This document shows, piece after piece, positions 46,601 through 55,792 of a stretch of 64,000 bases of DNA. Numbering within the stretch: the first letter of the stretch is position 1; each line of letters starts with the position of its first letter. The notes beneath the pieces were generated by a model. The model had not been told where the DNA came from. It saw only the letters and a list, made by a program, of their open reading frames with translations, and ran no database searches. This DNA comes from Pseudobutyrivibrio sp. ACV-2 (GTDB lineage Bacteria > Bacillota > Clostridia > Lachnospirales > Lachnospiraceae): contig NZ_FNQZ01000003.1 in the NCBI RefSeq assembly GCF_900107545.1, positions 185,277-249,276 of the forward strand, in the 5' to 3' direction. Both the position numbers and the translations under genes were made by a program.

Positions 46601-48195
46601 TTTCACCACCACCACATCACGATATCTATTCAATCGAGGATTTGGCAGAGCTTATTTATGATTTGAAAAATGCCAATAAGGATGCACGTATTTCTGTAAA
46701 GCTTGTATCTGAAGCAGGTGTTGGAACGATTGCATCCGGTGTTGCAAAAGCAGGTGCTCAGGTTATTTTGATTTCAGGCTACGATGGAGGAACTGGTGCA
46801 GCTCCAAAGTCATCTATTCACAATGCCGGACTTCCATGGGAACTTGGTCTTGCAGAGGCTCATCAGACTCTTGCTATGAATGGACTTCGTAACAAGGTTG
46901 TTATCGAAACAGACGGCAAGCTTATGAGCGGTCGAGATGTGGCTATCGCCTGTGCACTTGGTGCAGAGGAGTTTGGTTTTGCTACAGCACCACTTGTAAC
47001 TATGGGCTGTGTTATGATGCGTGTATGTAATCTAGATACCTGCCCTGTAGGCGTTGCAACCCAAAATCCAGAGCTTAGAAAACGTTTTACAGGAAAGCCA
47101 GAGTACGTGGTAAACTTCATGCGCTTTATCGCAGAAGAGCTTCGTGAATATATGGCTCAGCTTGGCTGCAAAACTGTAGATGAGTTATGTGGAAGATATG
47201 ATTTGTTAAAGCTTAAGGATGTTGATAATTCAAAGCGTTTATCAAAGGTTGATTTGACAGCTGTAGTTTCAAATCCAAATCCTTACGAGAAGATTGAATA
47301 TGCAAAGAAGAATGTCTACAACTTTGAGCTTGAAAAAACAGTAGATGAAAAGCAACTGTTAAAGAAGCTTAAGCCTTTAATTGCAGCAGGACAAAAGGGG
47401 CAGGTGGATGTAGCTGTTTCAAATGTTAACCGCTCTCTTGGAACACTTCTTGGCGCAGAGCTTACTAGACAGTTTGGAGAAAACCTGGAGGAAGATAGAT
47501 ATACCGTAAACTGCCATGGTGCAGGCGGACAGTCCTTTGGTGCATTTATCCCTAAGGGACTCACTCTAAAGCTTGAGGGCGATTCTAACGATTACTTTGG
47601 TAAGGGCTTGTCAGGTGGAAAGCTTGTGGTTTATCCATCAAAGGCTGCAACCTACAAACAGGATGAAAATATCATCATCGGTAACGTTGCTCTTTACGGT
47701 GCAACCTCTGGTAAGGCATTTATTAATGGTGTTGCCGGTGAGCGTTTCGCAGTTCGTAATTCCGGAGCAACAGCAGTTGTGGAAGGCTGCGGTGACCACG
47801 GCTGCGAGTACATGACAGGTGGTCGTGTAGTAGTGCTTGGTGAGACAGGTAAAAACTTTGCTGCTGGTATGTCAGGTGGTATTGCCTACGTTTTAGACGA
47901 GGATGCTACACTTTACAAGCGTCTTAATAAATCTATGGTTAGCCTGGAGACCGTCACAGATAAATATGACGTACTTGAGCTTAAAGAAATAATTGCAGAG
48001 CACGTGGCTGCCACTGGCTCTGTTAAGGGTAAAGAAATCTACGATAACTTTAGTGATTATCTGCCTAAATTTAAGAGAATTGTGCCATTTGATTACAAGA
48101 AAATGATGCAGACTATCGTCCAGATGGAAGAAAAAGGACTGTCATCAGAACAGGCACAAATCGAAGCATTTAATCTGTTAATGTCAGGTAAGTAG
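43663..48195 (+). CDS. gltB: Glutamate synthase large subunit
   Basis: 1510 residues. Class II glutamine amidotransferase N-terminus; the likely mature N-terminal nucleophile is Cys18 (FEHDNCGIGAVVSIKG), so a short propeptide is removed. The central and FMN domains include MSYGSISKEAHETMAIAMN and VSEAGVGTIASGVAKAGA; the 3Fe-4S cluster motif is CNLDTCPVGVATQ. The C-terminal GXGXG beta-helix domain has GAGGQSFGAFIPKG and GVAGERFAVRNSGATAVVEG. Makes two glutamates from glutamine and 2-oxoglutarate with GltD. AGGAG ribosome site; gltD follows by nine bases. Confidence 0.97.
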   Translation: MENHQMGLYSPQFEHDNCGIGAVVSIKGIKTHQIVSDALKIVENLEHRAGKDALGETGDGVGILLQISHKFFSKVAKELGISIGDERDYGVGMFFFPAEELKRKQAMKMFEIIVEKENLKFLGWREVPTKPEILGKAAVDCMPTIYQAFIKRPKDCPKGLDFDRKLYVARRVFEQTAEDTYVASLSSRTIVYKGMFLVNQLRLFFGDLLDEDYESAIATVHSRFSTNTNPSWERAHPNRFIVHNGEINTIKGNADKMLSREETMVSQVLEPQMSKITPVCNQAGSDSAMLDNALEFLVMNGMPLPLAVMITIPEPWVKNKAMDSARRDFYQYYSTMMEPWDGPASILFSDGDIMGAVLDRNGLRPSRYYITNDDYLILSSEVGVLPIEESRIKLKDRLKPGKMLLVDTVEGRLIDDNELKAKYASRQPYGQWLDANLTNLSDIKIPNEPVPKHSNEERDRLQKAFGYSYEEIKDSILPMALNGGENTGAMGIDVPLAVLSDNHQPLFNYFKQLFAQVTNPPIDSIREEIVTATTIYLGTAGNVLEEKEENCNMLQINNPILTVTDLMKIKSMKVLGLHAETVPITYYKNTSLEKAIEHLYVEVDRVNREGANIIILSDRGVDENHVAIPSLLAVAAVQHHLVQTKKRTSLSVILESGEPREVHHFATLLGYGASAINPYLAQETIGELIEKGQLQKDYHAAVDAYNEAVISGIIKIASKMGISTVQSYQGAKIFEAIGISSDVIDKYFTGTISRIGGITIEDIEADVENQHSKAFDPLGLSVDESLDSRGQHKMRSGAEEHLYNPATIHLLQLSTRTGDYNTFKEYTSLVNKEDSVRNLRGLIDFNYPKKGISIDEVESVDSIVKRFKTGAMSYGSISKEAHETMAIAMNMLHGKSNSGEGGEEESRYTVGEDGLNRCSAIKQVASGRFGVTSKYLVSAKEIQIKMAQGAKPGEGGHLPGKKVYPWIAKTRLSTPGVALISPPPHHDIYSIEDLAELIYDLKNANKDARISVKLVSEAGVGTIASGVAKAGAQVILISGYDGGTGAAPKSSIHNAGLPWELGLAEAHQTLAMNGLRNKVVIETDGKLMSGRDVAIACALGAEEFGFATAPLVTMGCVMMRVCNLDTCPVGVATQNPELRKRFTGKPEYVVNFMRFIAEELREYMAQLGCKTVDELCGRYDLLKLKDVDNSKRLSKVDLTAVVSNPNPYEKIEYAKKNVYNFELEKTVDEKQLLKKLKPLIAAGQKGQVDVAVSNVNRSLGTLLGAELTRQFGENLEEDRYTVNCHGAGGQSFGAFIPKGLTLKLEGDSNDYFGKGLSGGKLVVYPSKAATYKQDENIIIGNVALYGATSGKAFINGVAGERFAVRNSGATAVVEGCGDHGCEYMTGGRVVVLGETGKNFAAGMSGGIAYVLDEDATLYKRLNKSMVSLETVTDKYDVLELKEIIAEHVAATGSVKGKEIYDNFSDYLPKFKRIVPFDYKKMMQTIVQMEEKGLSSEQAQIEAFNLLMSGK

Positions 48196-48204
48196 GAGGT
48201 AATC

Positions 48205-49701
48205 ATGGGAAAGGCAACAGGATTTTTAGAATATGATCGTGTGGACTCTGAGGCTACTAGTCCACTTGAAAGAATAAAAAATTTCAACGAATTTCATGCA
48301 CCTCTATCAGAAGAGGAGCAAAGACGACAGGGGGCACGCTGCATGGATTGTGGCGTACCATTCTGCCAGTCGGGAATGACTATAAAGGGGATGACTTCAG
48401 GCTGTCCTCTCAACAATCTTATCCCTGAGTGGAATGAGCTTGTTTATCAGGGAAATTATGAGATGGCTTACAAGCGTCTGCATAAGACAAGCAATTTCCC
48501 TGAGTTTACCTGCAGGGTTTGCCCGGCACTTTGTGAGAAGGCCTGCACTTGTGGGCTTAATGGTGATGCTGTATCCACAAAGGAAAATGAAAAAGCTATT
48601 ATTGAATATGCTTATAAAAACGGTCTGGCTGATGCCAAGCCACCAAAGGTGCGTACTGGTAAAACTGTAGCTGTTATAGGCTCTGGCCCTTCAGGTCTTG
48701 CAGTGGCAGACCAGTTAAACCACAGAGGTCATCAGGTCACTGTTTACGAGCGTAATGACAAAGTGGGTGGATTGCTTCGTTATGGCATTCCAAACATGAA
48801 GCTTGAAAAGCAGATTATTGACCGCAAGGTAAAAATAATGGAAAAAGAGGGAGTCAGCTTTGTGGTTAATGCCAATGTTGGTGACAATGTAAAGGCTGCA
48901 GATTTGGTTAAGAAATACGATGCTGTAATTCTTTGCTGTGGCTCCTCTAATCCAAGAGATATTGATGCTATAGGACGAAAGGATGCAAAGGATATTCACT
49001 TTGCTGTAGACTTTTTGTCCTCAACTACAAAATGTCTCTGGGCTAATAATATGCGCCTTGTGGATGGTCAGTTCATTTCTGCCAAAGGCAAGGATGTAAT
49101 TATCATCGGTGGTGGTGATACCGGAAATGATTGTGTGGGCACAGCTATTCGTCATGGCTGTAAGTCTGTGACTCAGCTTGAAATGATGCCAAAGGCTCCT
49201 GATGAAAGAGCCGAGACCAACCCATGGCCACAGTGGCCTCTTGTGTGCAAAACTGATTACGGGCAGGAGGAGGCTATTGCAAAATTTGGTCACGATCCAC
49301 GTATCTATACAACAACAGTTAAGGAATTCAAAACTGACAAAAATGGTAACCTAAAATCAGCAGTCTTAGTTTCTCTTGAGCCAAAGGTGGACAAGAAAAC
49401 TGGACGTAAGCTTATGGTGCCTGTAGAGGGCACAGAAAAGGAAGTGCCATGCCAGCTTTGCCTTATTGCAGCAGGCTTTTTAGGAGCCCAGGATTACGTT
49501 ACAAAGGCTTTCAAGGTAGATACAGATGCCCGTACCAACGTAAGCTCCGTAAATGCGAATTCCTTCGCTACAAATGTACCAAAAGTATTCACCGCCGGTG
49601 ACATGCACACAGGCCAGTCCCTCGTAGTAAAAGCAATCCGCCAAGGCCGCGACTGCGCCCGCGAAGTAGACGAATACCTAATGGGATACACTAACTTATA
49701 A
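48205..49701 (+). CDS. gltD: Glutamate synthase small subunit
   Basis: 498 residues. N-terminal Cys-rich iron-sulphur region (RCMDCGVPFCQS ... CRVCPALCEKACTCG), FAD-binding GSGPSGLAVADQL (about 158-170), NADPH-binding GGGDTGNDCVGTAIRHG, and GFLGAQDY / AGDMHTGQSLVVKAIRQGRD at the end. Transfers electrons from NADPH to GltB. Ribosome site GTAGGAGG overlapping the gltB stop region; operon with gltB. Confidence 0.97.
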   Translation: MGKATGFLEYDRVDSEATSPLERIKNFNEFHAPLSEEEQRRQGARCMDCGVPFCQSGMTIKGMTSGCPLNNLIPEWNELVYQGNYEMAYKRLHKTSNFPEFTCRVCPALCEKACTCGLNGDAVSTKENEKAIIEYAYKNGLADAKPPKVRTGKTVAVIGSGPSGLAVADQLNHRGHQVTVYERNDKVGGLLRYGIPNMKLEKQIIDRKVKIMEKEGVSFVVNANVGDNVKAADLVKKYDAVILCCGSSNPRDIDAIGRKDAKDIHFAVDFLSSTTKCLWANNMRLVDGQFISAKGKDVIIIGGGDTGNDCVGTAIRHGCKSVTQLEMMPKAPDERAETNPWPQWPLVCKTDYGQEEAIAKFGHDPRIYTTTVKEFKTDKNGNLKSAVLVSLEPKVDKKTGRKLMVPVEGTEKEVPCQLCLIAAGFLGAQDYVTKAFKVDTDARTNVSSVNANSFATNVPKVFTAGDMHTGQSLVVKAIRQGRDCAREVDEYLMGYTNL

Positions 49702-49746
49702 AGCCTTCCCCCTCTGGGGGAAGGTGGCCGTAGGCCGGATGAGGGC
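49701..49746. repeat. REP-like palindromic repeat, single unit
   Basis: GCCTTCCCCC/GGGGGAAGG hairpin, then GGCCGTAGGCC and a GGATGAGGGC tail; the first of a family found five times in the next 11 kb. Confidence 0.8.
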
Positions 49747-49783
49747 TCGTGTCTAAAAAATTGAAAAAAAATAAAATTTTATA

Positions 49784-49812
49784 TTGACAACTCCAAATCA
49801 AACATTTAATAT
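49784..49812 (+). promoter_or_regulatory. Promoter of asnB
   Basis: Consensus TTGACA (49784-49789), 17-bp spacer, TAATAT (49807-49812). Confidence 0.8.
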
Positions 49813-49834
49813 ACAAAACAAATAAAAATTCAAT

Positions 49835-49895
49835 GGAACGACAAAGGCGTCGTAGAAAACGTATATACGTTTTCTGCGGCGCCTTTTTTTGTTCC
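49835..49895 (+). terminator. Leader terminator before asnB
   Basis: AAAGGCGTCGTAGAAAACGT pairs with ACGTTTTCTGCGGCGCC and T7; outside it GGAAC (49835-49839) pairs with GTTCC (49891-49895). It starts with the same ACAAAGGCGTC word as the gltB leader. The asnB start is 18 bases past the structure. Confidence 0.8.
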
Positions 49896-49912
49896 ACAGG
49901 GAAGGTGGATTT

Positions 49913-51502
49913 ATGTGTTCTATTATGGCTTTAAGCAAATGCCACATCGACATGAAAGACTTCGAGACGGCATTTTCTAAAACAATTTCCAGAGGCCCGG
50001 ACATGCAAAAGGTTATTACCATAGGCGATTCAGTTCTGGGATTCCAAAGATTATCAATAATGGGGCTTACAGAAGCAGGTATGCAGCCCTTCGAACTGGA
50101 TGGAAATTATGTTATCTGCAATGGTGAGCTATACGGCTTCAAAAAGGTGAGAGATGAGCTGAAGGCAGATGGATATAAATTTCTAAGTGACAGCGATTGT
50201 GAAATCATCCTGCCAATGTATCGTAAATACGGTACAGATATGTTTGAAAAGCTTGATGCAGAATTTGCGATGGTTATCTACGACAAAGAAATTGATAACC
50301 TTATGGCAGCAAGAGATCCAATCGGAATCAGACCTTTGTTTTATGGCTATGACAGCAAGGGCGATATCATGTTTGCCTCAGAAGCCAAAAACTTAGTTGG
50401 CCTTACAAAAGAGGTTATGCCATTTCCACCTGGACATTATTACAAGAACGGCAAATTTACCTGCTATATGGATTTATCAGAGCGTCAGCCTTACACCAAA
50501 GACGATGTAGATACAGCTTCAGCAAAGATAAAAGAAAAGCTTGTGGCAGGAGTTGAAAAAAGACTTGATGCTGATGCACCTGTTGGATTTCTTTTATCAG
50601 GCGGACTTGATTCTTCACTGGTATGTGCCATAGCGCAAAAGATGATGCCAGATAAACCGATAAAGACCTTTGCAATCGGAATGAACGAGGATGCAATTGA
50701 TTTGAAATATGCAAAAGAGGTTGCAGATTATATCGGTTCAGAGCATCACGAAATCATCATCAATAAAGAAATCGTACTTGAATCCTTAGAAGAAGTTGTA
50801 GCAGCTTTAGGCACCTACGACATAACGACCATCAGAGCCAGCATGGGAATGTATCTCATCTGTAAGGAAATTAAAAAGCAGTTTCCAGAGATCAGAGTTT
50901 TGCTTACCGGAGAAATTTCAGATGAGATTTTCGGATATAAATATACAGACTTTGCACCAAACGCAGAGGAGTTCCAGCAGGAGGCAGAGAAGAGACTAAG
51001 AGAGCTTTACATGTACGACGTACTTAGAGCAGACAGATGCATTTCAGTACACTCCATGGAAGCCAGAGTACCATTTGGTGATATAGATTTTGTGGATTAT
51101 GTAATGAGCATCAATCCAGAAATCAAAATGAATAAATACAACAAAGGAAAATACTTGCTAAGACATGCATTCGAGGGAGACGATTACCTGCCTTACGACA
51201 TTCTTTTCAGAGAAAAAGCAGCCTTTTCCGATGCGGTAGGACATTCAATGGTTTACTACCTTAAGGAATACGCAAACAGCATTTACTCAGATGAAGATTT
51301 GGAAAATGCAAAACGTAAATACGAATTCCGAGCACCTTTCACAAAAGAGTCTCTTCTATACAGAGACTTGTTTGAAAAATATTATCCAGGTCAGGCACAC
51401 ATGATAGCAGACTTCTGGATGCCAAATAAAAAATGGGAAGGCTGCAACGTCAATGACCCCTCAGCCCGCGTGTTAAGCAATTACGGTGCATCAGGTATTT
51501 AA
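49913..51502 (+). CDS. asnB: Asparagine synthetase (glutamine-hydrolysing)
   Basis: 529 residues from ATG at 49913, chosen because it puts Cys at position 2 (MCSIMAL), the required N-terminal nucleophile of the class II amidotransferase. The synthetase domain has the PP-loop FLLSGGLDSSL (about residues 224-234). AAGGTGG ribosome site. Transfers glutamine amide nitrogen to aspartate with ATP. Sits among ammonia-assimilation genes. Confidence 0.95.
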   Translation: MCSIMALSKCHIDMKDFETAFSKTISRGPDMQKVITIGDSVLGFQRLSIMGLTEAGMQPFELDGNYVICNGELYGFKKVRDELKADGYKFLSDSDCEIILPMYRKYGTDMFEKLDAEFAMVIYDKEIDNLMAARDPIGIRPLFYGYDSKGDIMFASEAKNLVGLTKEVMPFPPGHYYKNGKFTCYMDLSERQPYTKDDVDTASAKIKEKLVAGVEKRLDADAPVGFLLSGGLDSSLVCAIAQKMMPDKPIKTFAIGMNEDAIDLKYAKEVADYIGSEHHEIIINKEIVLESLEEVVAALGTYDITTIRASMGMYLICKEIKKQFPEIRVLLTGEISDEIFGYKYTDFAPNAEEFQQEAEKRLRELYMYDVLRADRCISVHSMEARVPFGDIDFVDYVMSINPEIKMNKYNKGKYLLRHAFEGDDYLPYDILFREKAAFSDAVGHSMVYYLKEYANSIYSDEDLENAKRKYEFRAPFTKESLLYRDLFEKYYPGQAHMIADFWMPNKKWEGCNVNDPSARVLSNYGASGI

Positions 51503-51507
51503 ATAAT

Positions 51508-51617
51508 ACCCTCATCAGTCACCTTCGGTGACAGCTTCCCCCACAGGGGGAAGCCAATACAAAGCCTTCCCCCTGTGGGGGAAGGTGGCAGCGCAAGCTG
51601 ACGGATGAGGGGCACCT
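51508..51617. repeat. REP-like repeats, two units in opposite orientation
   Basis: CCCTCATCAGTCACC...GCTTCCCCC/GGGGGAAGC, then CCTTCCCCC/GGGGGAAGG with GCGCAAGCTGACGGATGAGGG. The two units are head-to-head and can also pair with each other. Located between asnB and glnN. Confidence 0.8.
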
Positions 51618-51653
51618 TGAGCATAGATATAACCTAAAGGAGGAATAAAGATT

Positions 51654-53747
51654 ATGAGCAAAGTAACAGAAATTTTTGGAAGCAAAGTTTTCAACGATGA
51701 AACCATGAAGGAACGCCTTCCAAAGGATGCCTACAAGGCCCTGAAAAAAACAGTAGAGGAAGGACGTCCATTAGATAGAGATCTGGCAAACGTAATTGCA
51801 CATGCCATGAAGGAATGGGCAATCGAGCTTGGCGCAACACACTTCACTCACTGGTTTCAGCCAATGACAGGTGTTACAGCCGAAAAGCATGATTCATTTA
51901 TCCAGCCAGAGGATGGTGGCAGAATTATCATGACCTTCTCAGGCAAGGAGCTTATAAAAGGTGAGCCAGATGCATCTTCATTCCCTTCAGGCGGACTTCG
52001 TGCCACATTCGAGGCAAGAGGTTATACAGCATGGGATCCAACATCTTACGTATTCATCAAGGATGACACACTTTGTATTCCAACAGCCTTCTGCTCTTAT
52101 TCAGGTGAAGCACTTGATAAAAAGACACCACTTCTTCGTTCAATGGAAGCACTTGATAAATCAGCTGTAAGAGTATTAAAGCTCTTTGGTCATGATGATG
52201 TAAAAAGAGTAATCACAACAGTTGGACCAGAACAGGAATATTTTCTTATAGATTCAGAAATGTTTAATAAGCGTCCGGATTTAATTTATACAGGTCGTAC
52301 ATTATTTGGAGCAAAGCCTCCAAAGGGACAGGAACTTGACGATCATTATTTTGGTACAATTAAGCCAAGAGTTTCTGCATTTATGAAAGAGTTAGACGAG
52401 GAGTTGTGGAAGCTGGGAGTTCTTGCAAAGACAAAGCACAATGAAGTAGCTCCAGCACAGCATGAGCTTGCACCAGTTTTTTCAACCACTAACATAGCTA
52501 CAGATCATAACCAGCTCACCATGGAAATGATGAAAGTTGTAGCGGGTAGACATGGCATGACATGTCTTCTACACGAGAAGCCTTTCGCTGGTGTAAACGG
52601 CTCAGGAAAACACAACAACTGGTCTATATCAACTGATACTGGAGTAAACCTATTAGAACCAGGAGCTACTCCTTCCCAAAATCCCCAGTTCTTATTATTC
52701 CTCACAGCTGTTATAAAGGCTGTTGATGAATATCAGGAATTACTCCGTGTATCGGTTGCTTCTGCTGGAAATGATCACAGACTTGGAGCTAACGAGGCAC
52801 CACCAGCAATCATCTCAATGTTCTTAGGTGATGAGCTTGAAGCTATCGTTGAGTCAATCATCGATGGAACAGATTATGAGGATATTAAAAAGAAAAAGAT
52901 GTCAATTGGTGCTGCTGTTATTCCAAGCATTTCACAGGATACTACAGATAGAAACAGAACATCACCATTTGCATTTACAGGAAATAAATTTGAGTTCCGT
53001 TCACTTGGTTCATCTGCTTCAATCTCAGGACCAAACGTAATCTTAAACACAATCGTAGCAGAGGAGCTTGATCAATTCTCAGAGGAGCTTGAAGGCGCAG
53101 CAGATTTTGATGCAGCTTTAGCAGAGCTTTTAAAGAGAGAGCTTACAGCTCACAAGAGAATCATCTTTAACGGAAATGGTTATGCTCCAGAATGGGTTGC
53201 TGAGGCAGAAAAGAGAGGCCTTAAGAATCTTAAGTCTACAGTAGATGCCCTTCCAGCATTTATCGAGCAGAAATCAATTGATGTATTTACAAAGCATAAC
53301 GTATTTACGGAGCAGGAGATTTTAAGTAGATATGATATTCAGCTTGAAAACTACTACAAGGTAATCGACATCGAGGCTCTTACAATGGATGCCATGGTAA
53401 AGAAAAATATCATGGCTGCAGCAAATGATTATCAGTATTCACTTGCAGAGACATTAAATGCCAAGGCTGCTACAGGAATCAGTGTAGATTCATCTGTAGA
53501 AAAGAAGAGATTACAGCAGGCTTCAGACCTTACAGTAAAGATGGATGCAAGACTTGAAAGACTAGAAGCTGATATCGAAAAGGCAAAAGAGCTTTCAGAC
53601 ACCTACGACCTTGCAAAATTCCATCACGATGTAATCTTTGCAGATATGAATGACCTTCGCGAGGTAGTAGACGAACTTGAAACAGTAGTTCCAAGCGACA
53701 TCTGGCCTTACCCAAACTACGCCGAAATCCTTTACTCAGTAAAATAG
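51654..53747 (+). CDS. glnN: Glutamine synthetase type III
   Basis: 697 residues, the usual GSIII length. Signatures: [10 protein letters not shown] near residue 63, [33 protein letters not shown] (metal-binding Glu), [51 protein letters not shown] and [17 protein letters not shown]. Makes glutamine from glutamate, ammonia and ATP. AAAGGAGG ribosome site. No separate promoter seen, so it is probably transcribed from the asnB promoter. It appears to be the functional GS of the cluster. Confidence 0.96.
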   Translation: MSKVTEIFGSKVFNDETMKERLPKDAYKALKKTVEEGRPLDRDLANVIAHAMKEWAIELGATHFTHWFQPMTGVTAEKHDSFIQPEDGGRIIMTFSGKELIKGEPDASSFPSGGLRATFEARGYTAWDPTSYVFIKDDTLCIPTAFCSYSGEALDKKTPLLRSMEALDKSAVRVLKLFGHDDVKRVITTVGPEQEYFLIDSEMFNKRPDLIYTGRTLFGAKPPKGQELDDHYFGTIKPRVSAFMKELDEELWKLGVLAKTKHNEVAPAQHELAPVFSTTNIATDHNQLTMEMMKVVAGRHGMTCLLHEKPFAGVNGSGKHNNWSISTDTGVNLLEPGATPSQNPQFLLFLTAVIKAVDEYQELLRVSVASAGNDHRLGANEAPPAIISMFLGDELEAIVESIIDGTDYEDIKKKKMSIGAAVIPSISQDTTDRNRTSPFAFTGNKFEFRSLGSSASISGPNVILNTIVAEELDQFSEELEGAADFDAALAELLKRELTAHKRIIFNGNGYAPEWVAEAEKRGLKNLKSTVDALPAFIEQKSIDVFTKHNVFTEQEILSRYDIQLENYYKVIDIEALTMDAMVKKNIMAAANDYQYSLAETLNAKAATGISVDSSVEKKRLQQASDLTVKMDARLERLEADIEKAKELSDTYDLAKFHHDVIFADMNDLREVVDELETVVPSDIWPYPNYAEILYSVK

Positions 53748-53773
53748 TCGAAAAAAAGGCGACCCCAAAACCC

Positions 53774-53829
53774 AAGCCTTCCCCCTCTGGGGGAAGGTGT
53801 CAGCGCCAGCTGACGGATGAGGGCGTACC
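53774..53829. repeat. REP-like repeat, single unit
   Basis: AGCCTTCCCCC/GGGGGAAGG, GTCAGCGCCAGCTGAC, GGATGAGGGCGTACCT tail. Confidence 0.8.
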
Positions 53830-53845
53830 TACATACTTAAAGCAC

Positions 53846-53893
53846 AAAGGGGTGCAGACAAAGACTTTAGTCCTAGTCTGCCACCCCTTTTTT
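53846..53893 (+). terminator. Terminator hairpin before the amt gene
   Basis: AAAGGGGTGCAGAC pairs (one bulged G) with GTCTGCCACCCC and T6; the loop has GACT/AGTC. It begins ACAAAGGGGTG, similar to the gltB and asnB leaders. No clear promoter lies between it and glnN, so it controls read-through into amt. Confidence 0.75.
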
Positions 53894-53927
53894 AAATAAA
53901 TACTAAACCCCAAGGAGGAAAAATATT

Positions 53928-55673
53928 ATGGAAGAATACACAAGCACACTATTCGGTGTCTGGTTCCTAATAGGCGCTGCACTGGTATTTTGGATGCAGG
54001 CAGGTTTTGCAATGGTGGAGGCTGGCTTTACCAGAGCAAAAAACACAGGCAATATCATTATGAAAAACCTTATGGATTTTTGTATTGGTACAGTAATGTT
54101 TATCATTTTAGGCTTCGGCCTCATGTTTGGTGAAGATACACTTTTCGGTCTTGTAGGAAAACCTTCACTTCAAATCTTTACAGACTATGCAAATTTTGAC
54201 TGGAGCAACTTTGTATTTAACCTTGTTTTCTGTGCTACCACAGCTACAATCGTTTCAGGTGCCATGGCAGAGCGTACAAAGTTCATCAGCTACTGTATTT
54301 ACTCAGGAATCATTTCCCTTGTAATCTATCCAATCGAGGCTCACTGGATTTGGGGCGGAGGCTGGCTTGCACAGCTTGGCTTCCACGATTTTGCAGGCTC
54401 TACAGCAATTCATATGGTAGGTGGTATCTGCGCACTTATCGGTGCTAAAATCCTAGGACCACGTATTGGTAAATTCTCACGTGACGGCAGAGGTAAAATT
54501 GTAAAAGTAAATGCTTTCCCAGGACACAACATTGCACTTGGAGCACTTGGTGTATTTATCCTCTGGCTTGGCTGGTACGGCTTCAACGGTGCAGCAGCTA
54601 CATCTTTAGATCAGCTTGCTTCAATATTTGTTACAACAACAATTGCACCAGCAGTTGCTACATGCACAACTATGGCATACACATGGCTTAAATTTGGCAA
54701 GCCAGATGTTTCAATGTCACTTAATGCGTCACTTGCAGGTCTTGTTGCCATCACAGCACCTTGTGATGTAACAGATGCACTTGGAGCTGTGGTCATCGGT
54801 ATTGTTTCAGGTTTCCTTGTAGTATTTGGAGTATGGCTTTTAGATTACAAGCTTCGCATTGATGACCCTGTTGGTGCAGTAGCAGTTCATATGATGAATG
54901 GTATCTGGGGAACAATCGCAGTTGGACTTTTTGCTACACCTTCTGCACCAGCAAGCGAGCTTACAGGTCTTTTCTATGGGGGAGGTTTTAGATTACTAGG
55001 AATTCAGCTTTTAGGTATCTTATCAGTAGGCACATGGGCAGCAGTAACCATCACTATCGCATTTTCTGCAATCAAAGCAACAATTGGTCTTCGTGCATCA
55101 GCAGAAGAGGAAATTGTAGGACTTGATAGAACAGAGCATGGTCTTCCATCTGCATATTCAGGATTTAATATGCTTGAGGATGATTTTGATACAGATGATT
55201 ACGATGAAGAGACAGCATCTCTTATTACAGAAACTCTTGAAGCAGCTGGTCTTGCAACGCCTGACGAAGCTATCGAGGTTGAGTACGCACCATCACAGAT
55301 TACATCAGCTGGCAAGCCTCGTATGACAAAGGTTGAAATCCTATGTAAAGAGCGTAACCTTGAAAAACTCAAGAACGCACTTCTTAAGCTTGGCATTACA
55401 GGTATGACAGTATCTCACGTAATGGGCTGTGGTGTTCAAAAGGGAGCTCCAGAATACTACAGAGGTGTAGCTTTAGAGCCAGCACTTTTGCCTAAGATCA
55501 GAGTGGACGTAGTAGTTTGCAAGGTTCCTGTTCAGCAGGTAATAGAAACAGCCAAGAAAGTTCTTTACACAGGCCACATCGGCGACGGCAAGATTTTCGT
55601 ATACGATGTTGAGCAGGTAGTAAAGATTCGTACAGGCGAGGAAGATTTTGCAGCTCTACAGGATGTAGAATAA
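53928..55673 (+). CDS. amt: Ammonium transporter fused to a PII signalling domain
   Basis: 581 residues. Residues 1 to about 400 are an Amt/MEP channel: FWMQAGFAMVEAGFTRAKNTGNIIMKN, SGAMAERTKF, HWIWGGGWLAQLGFHDFAGSTAIHMVGG, GWYGFNGAAA, DDPVGAVAVHMMNGIWGT (twin-His and phenylalanine-gate regions). An acidic linker (about 410-463) leads to a complete PII domain (466-581): TKVEILCKERNLEKLKNALLKLGI, T-loop GCGVQKGAPEYYRG with the Tyr equivalent to uridylylated Tyr51, and TGHIGDGKIFVYDV ... IRTGEED nucleotide site (Lys to His in the first TGK). So the sensor is tethered to the channel it normally gates. Confidence 0.93.
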   Translation: MEEYTSTLFGVWFLIGAALVFWMQAGFAMVEAGFTRAKNTGNIIMKNLMDFCIGTVMFIILGFGLMFGEDTLFGLVGKPSLQIFTDYANFDWSNFVFNLVFCATTATIVSGAMAERTKFISYCIYSGIISLVIYPIEAHWIWGGGWLAQLGFHDFAGSTAIHMVGGICALIGAKILGPRIGKFSRDGRGKIVKVNAFPGHNIALGALGVFILWLGWYGFNGAAATSLDQLASIFVTTTIAPAVATCTTMAYTWLKFGKPDVSMSLNASLAGLVAITAPCDVTDALGAVVIGIVSGFLVVFGVWLLDYKLRIDDPVGAVAVHMMNGIWGTIAVGLFATPSAPASELTGLFYGGGFRLLGIQLLGILSVGTWAAVTITIAFSAIKATIGLRASAEEEIVGLDRTEHGLPSAYSGFNMLEDDFDTDDYDEETASLITETLEAAGLATPDEAIEVEYAPSQITSAGKPRMTKVEILCKERNLEKLKNALLKLGITGMTVSHVMGCGVQKGAPEYYRGVALEPALLPKIRVDVVVCKVPVQQVIETAKKVLYTGHIGDGKIFVYDVEQVVKIRTGEEDFAALQDVE

Positions 55674-55688
55674 AAATTCACTCTTTAC

Positions 55689-55739
55689 AAAAACGTACGC
55701 ATGTTGTACACTTTCAAAGTACAAGGGCGTACGTTTTTT
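55689..55739 (+). terminator. Terminator hairpin before the GS-like gene
   Basis: AAAAACGTACGC pairs with GGCGTACGTTTTTT; an inner perfect TTGTAC/GTACAA stem lies in its loop. Preceded by TTTACAAAA, echoing the ACAAAGG starts of the other leaders. A second A9-CGC-T8 hairpin follows at about 55760-55778. Confidence 0.75.
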
Positions 55740-55792
55740 GTGGGAGAAAATCTCATAAAAAAAAACGCTTTTTTTTATTTTCAGGAGGAAAT

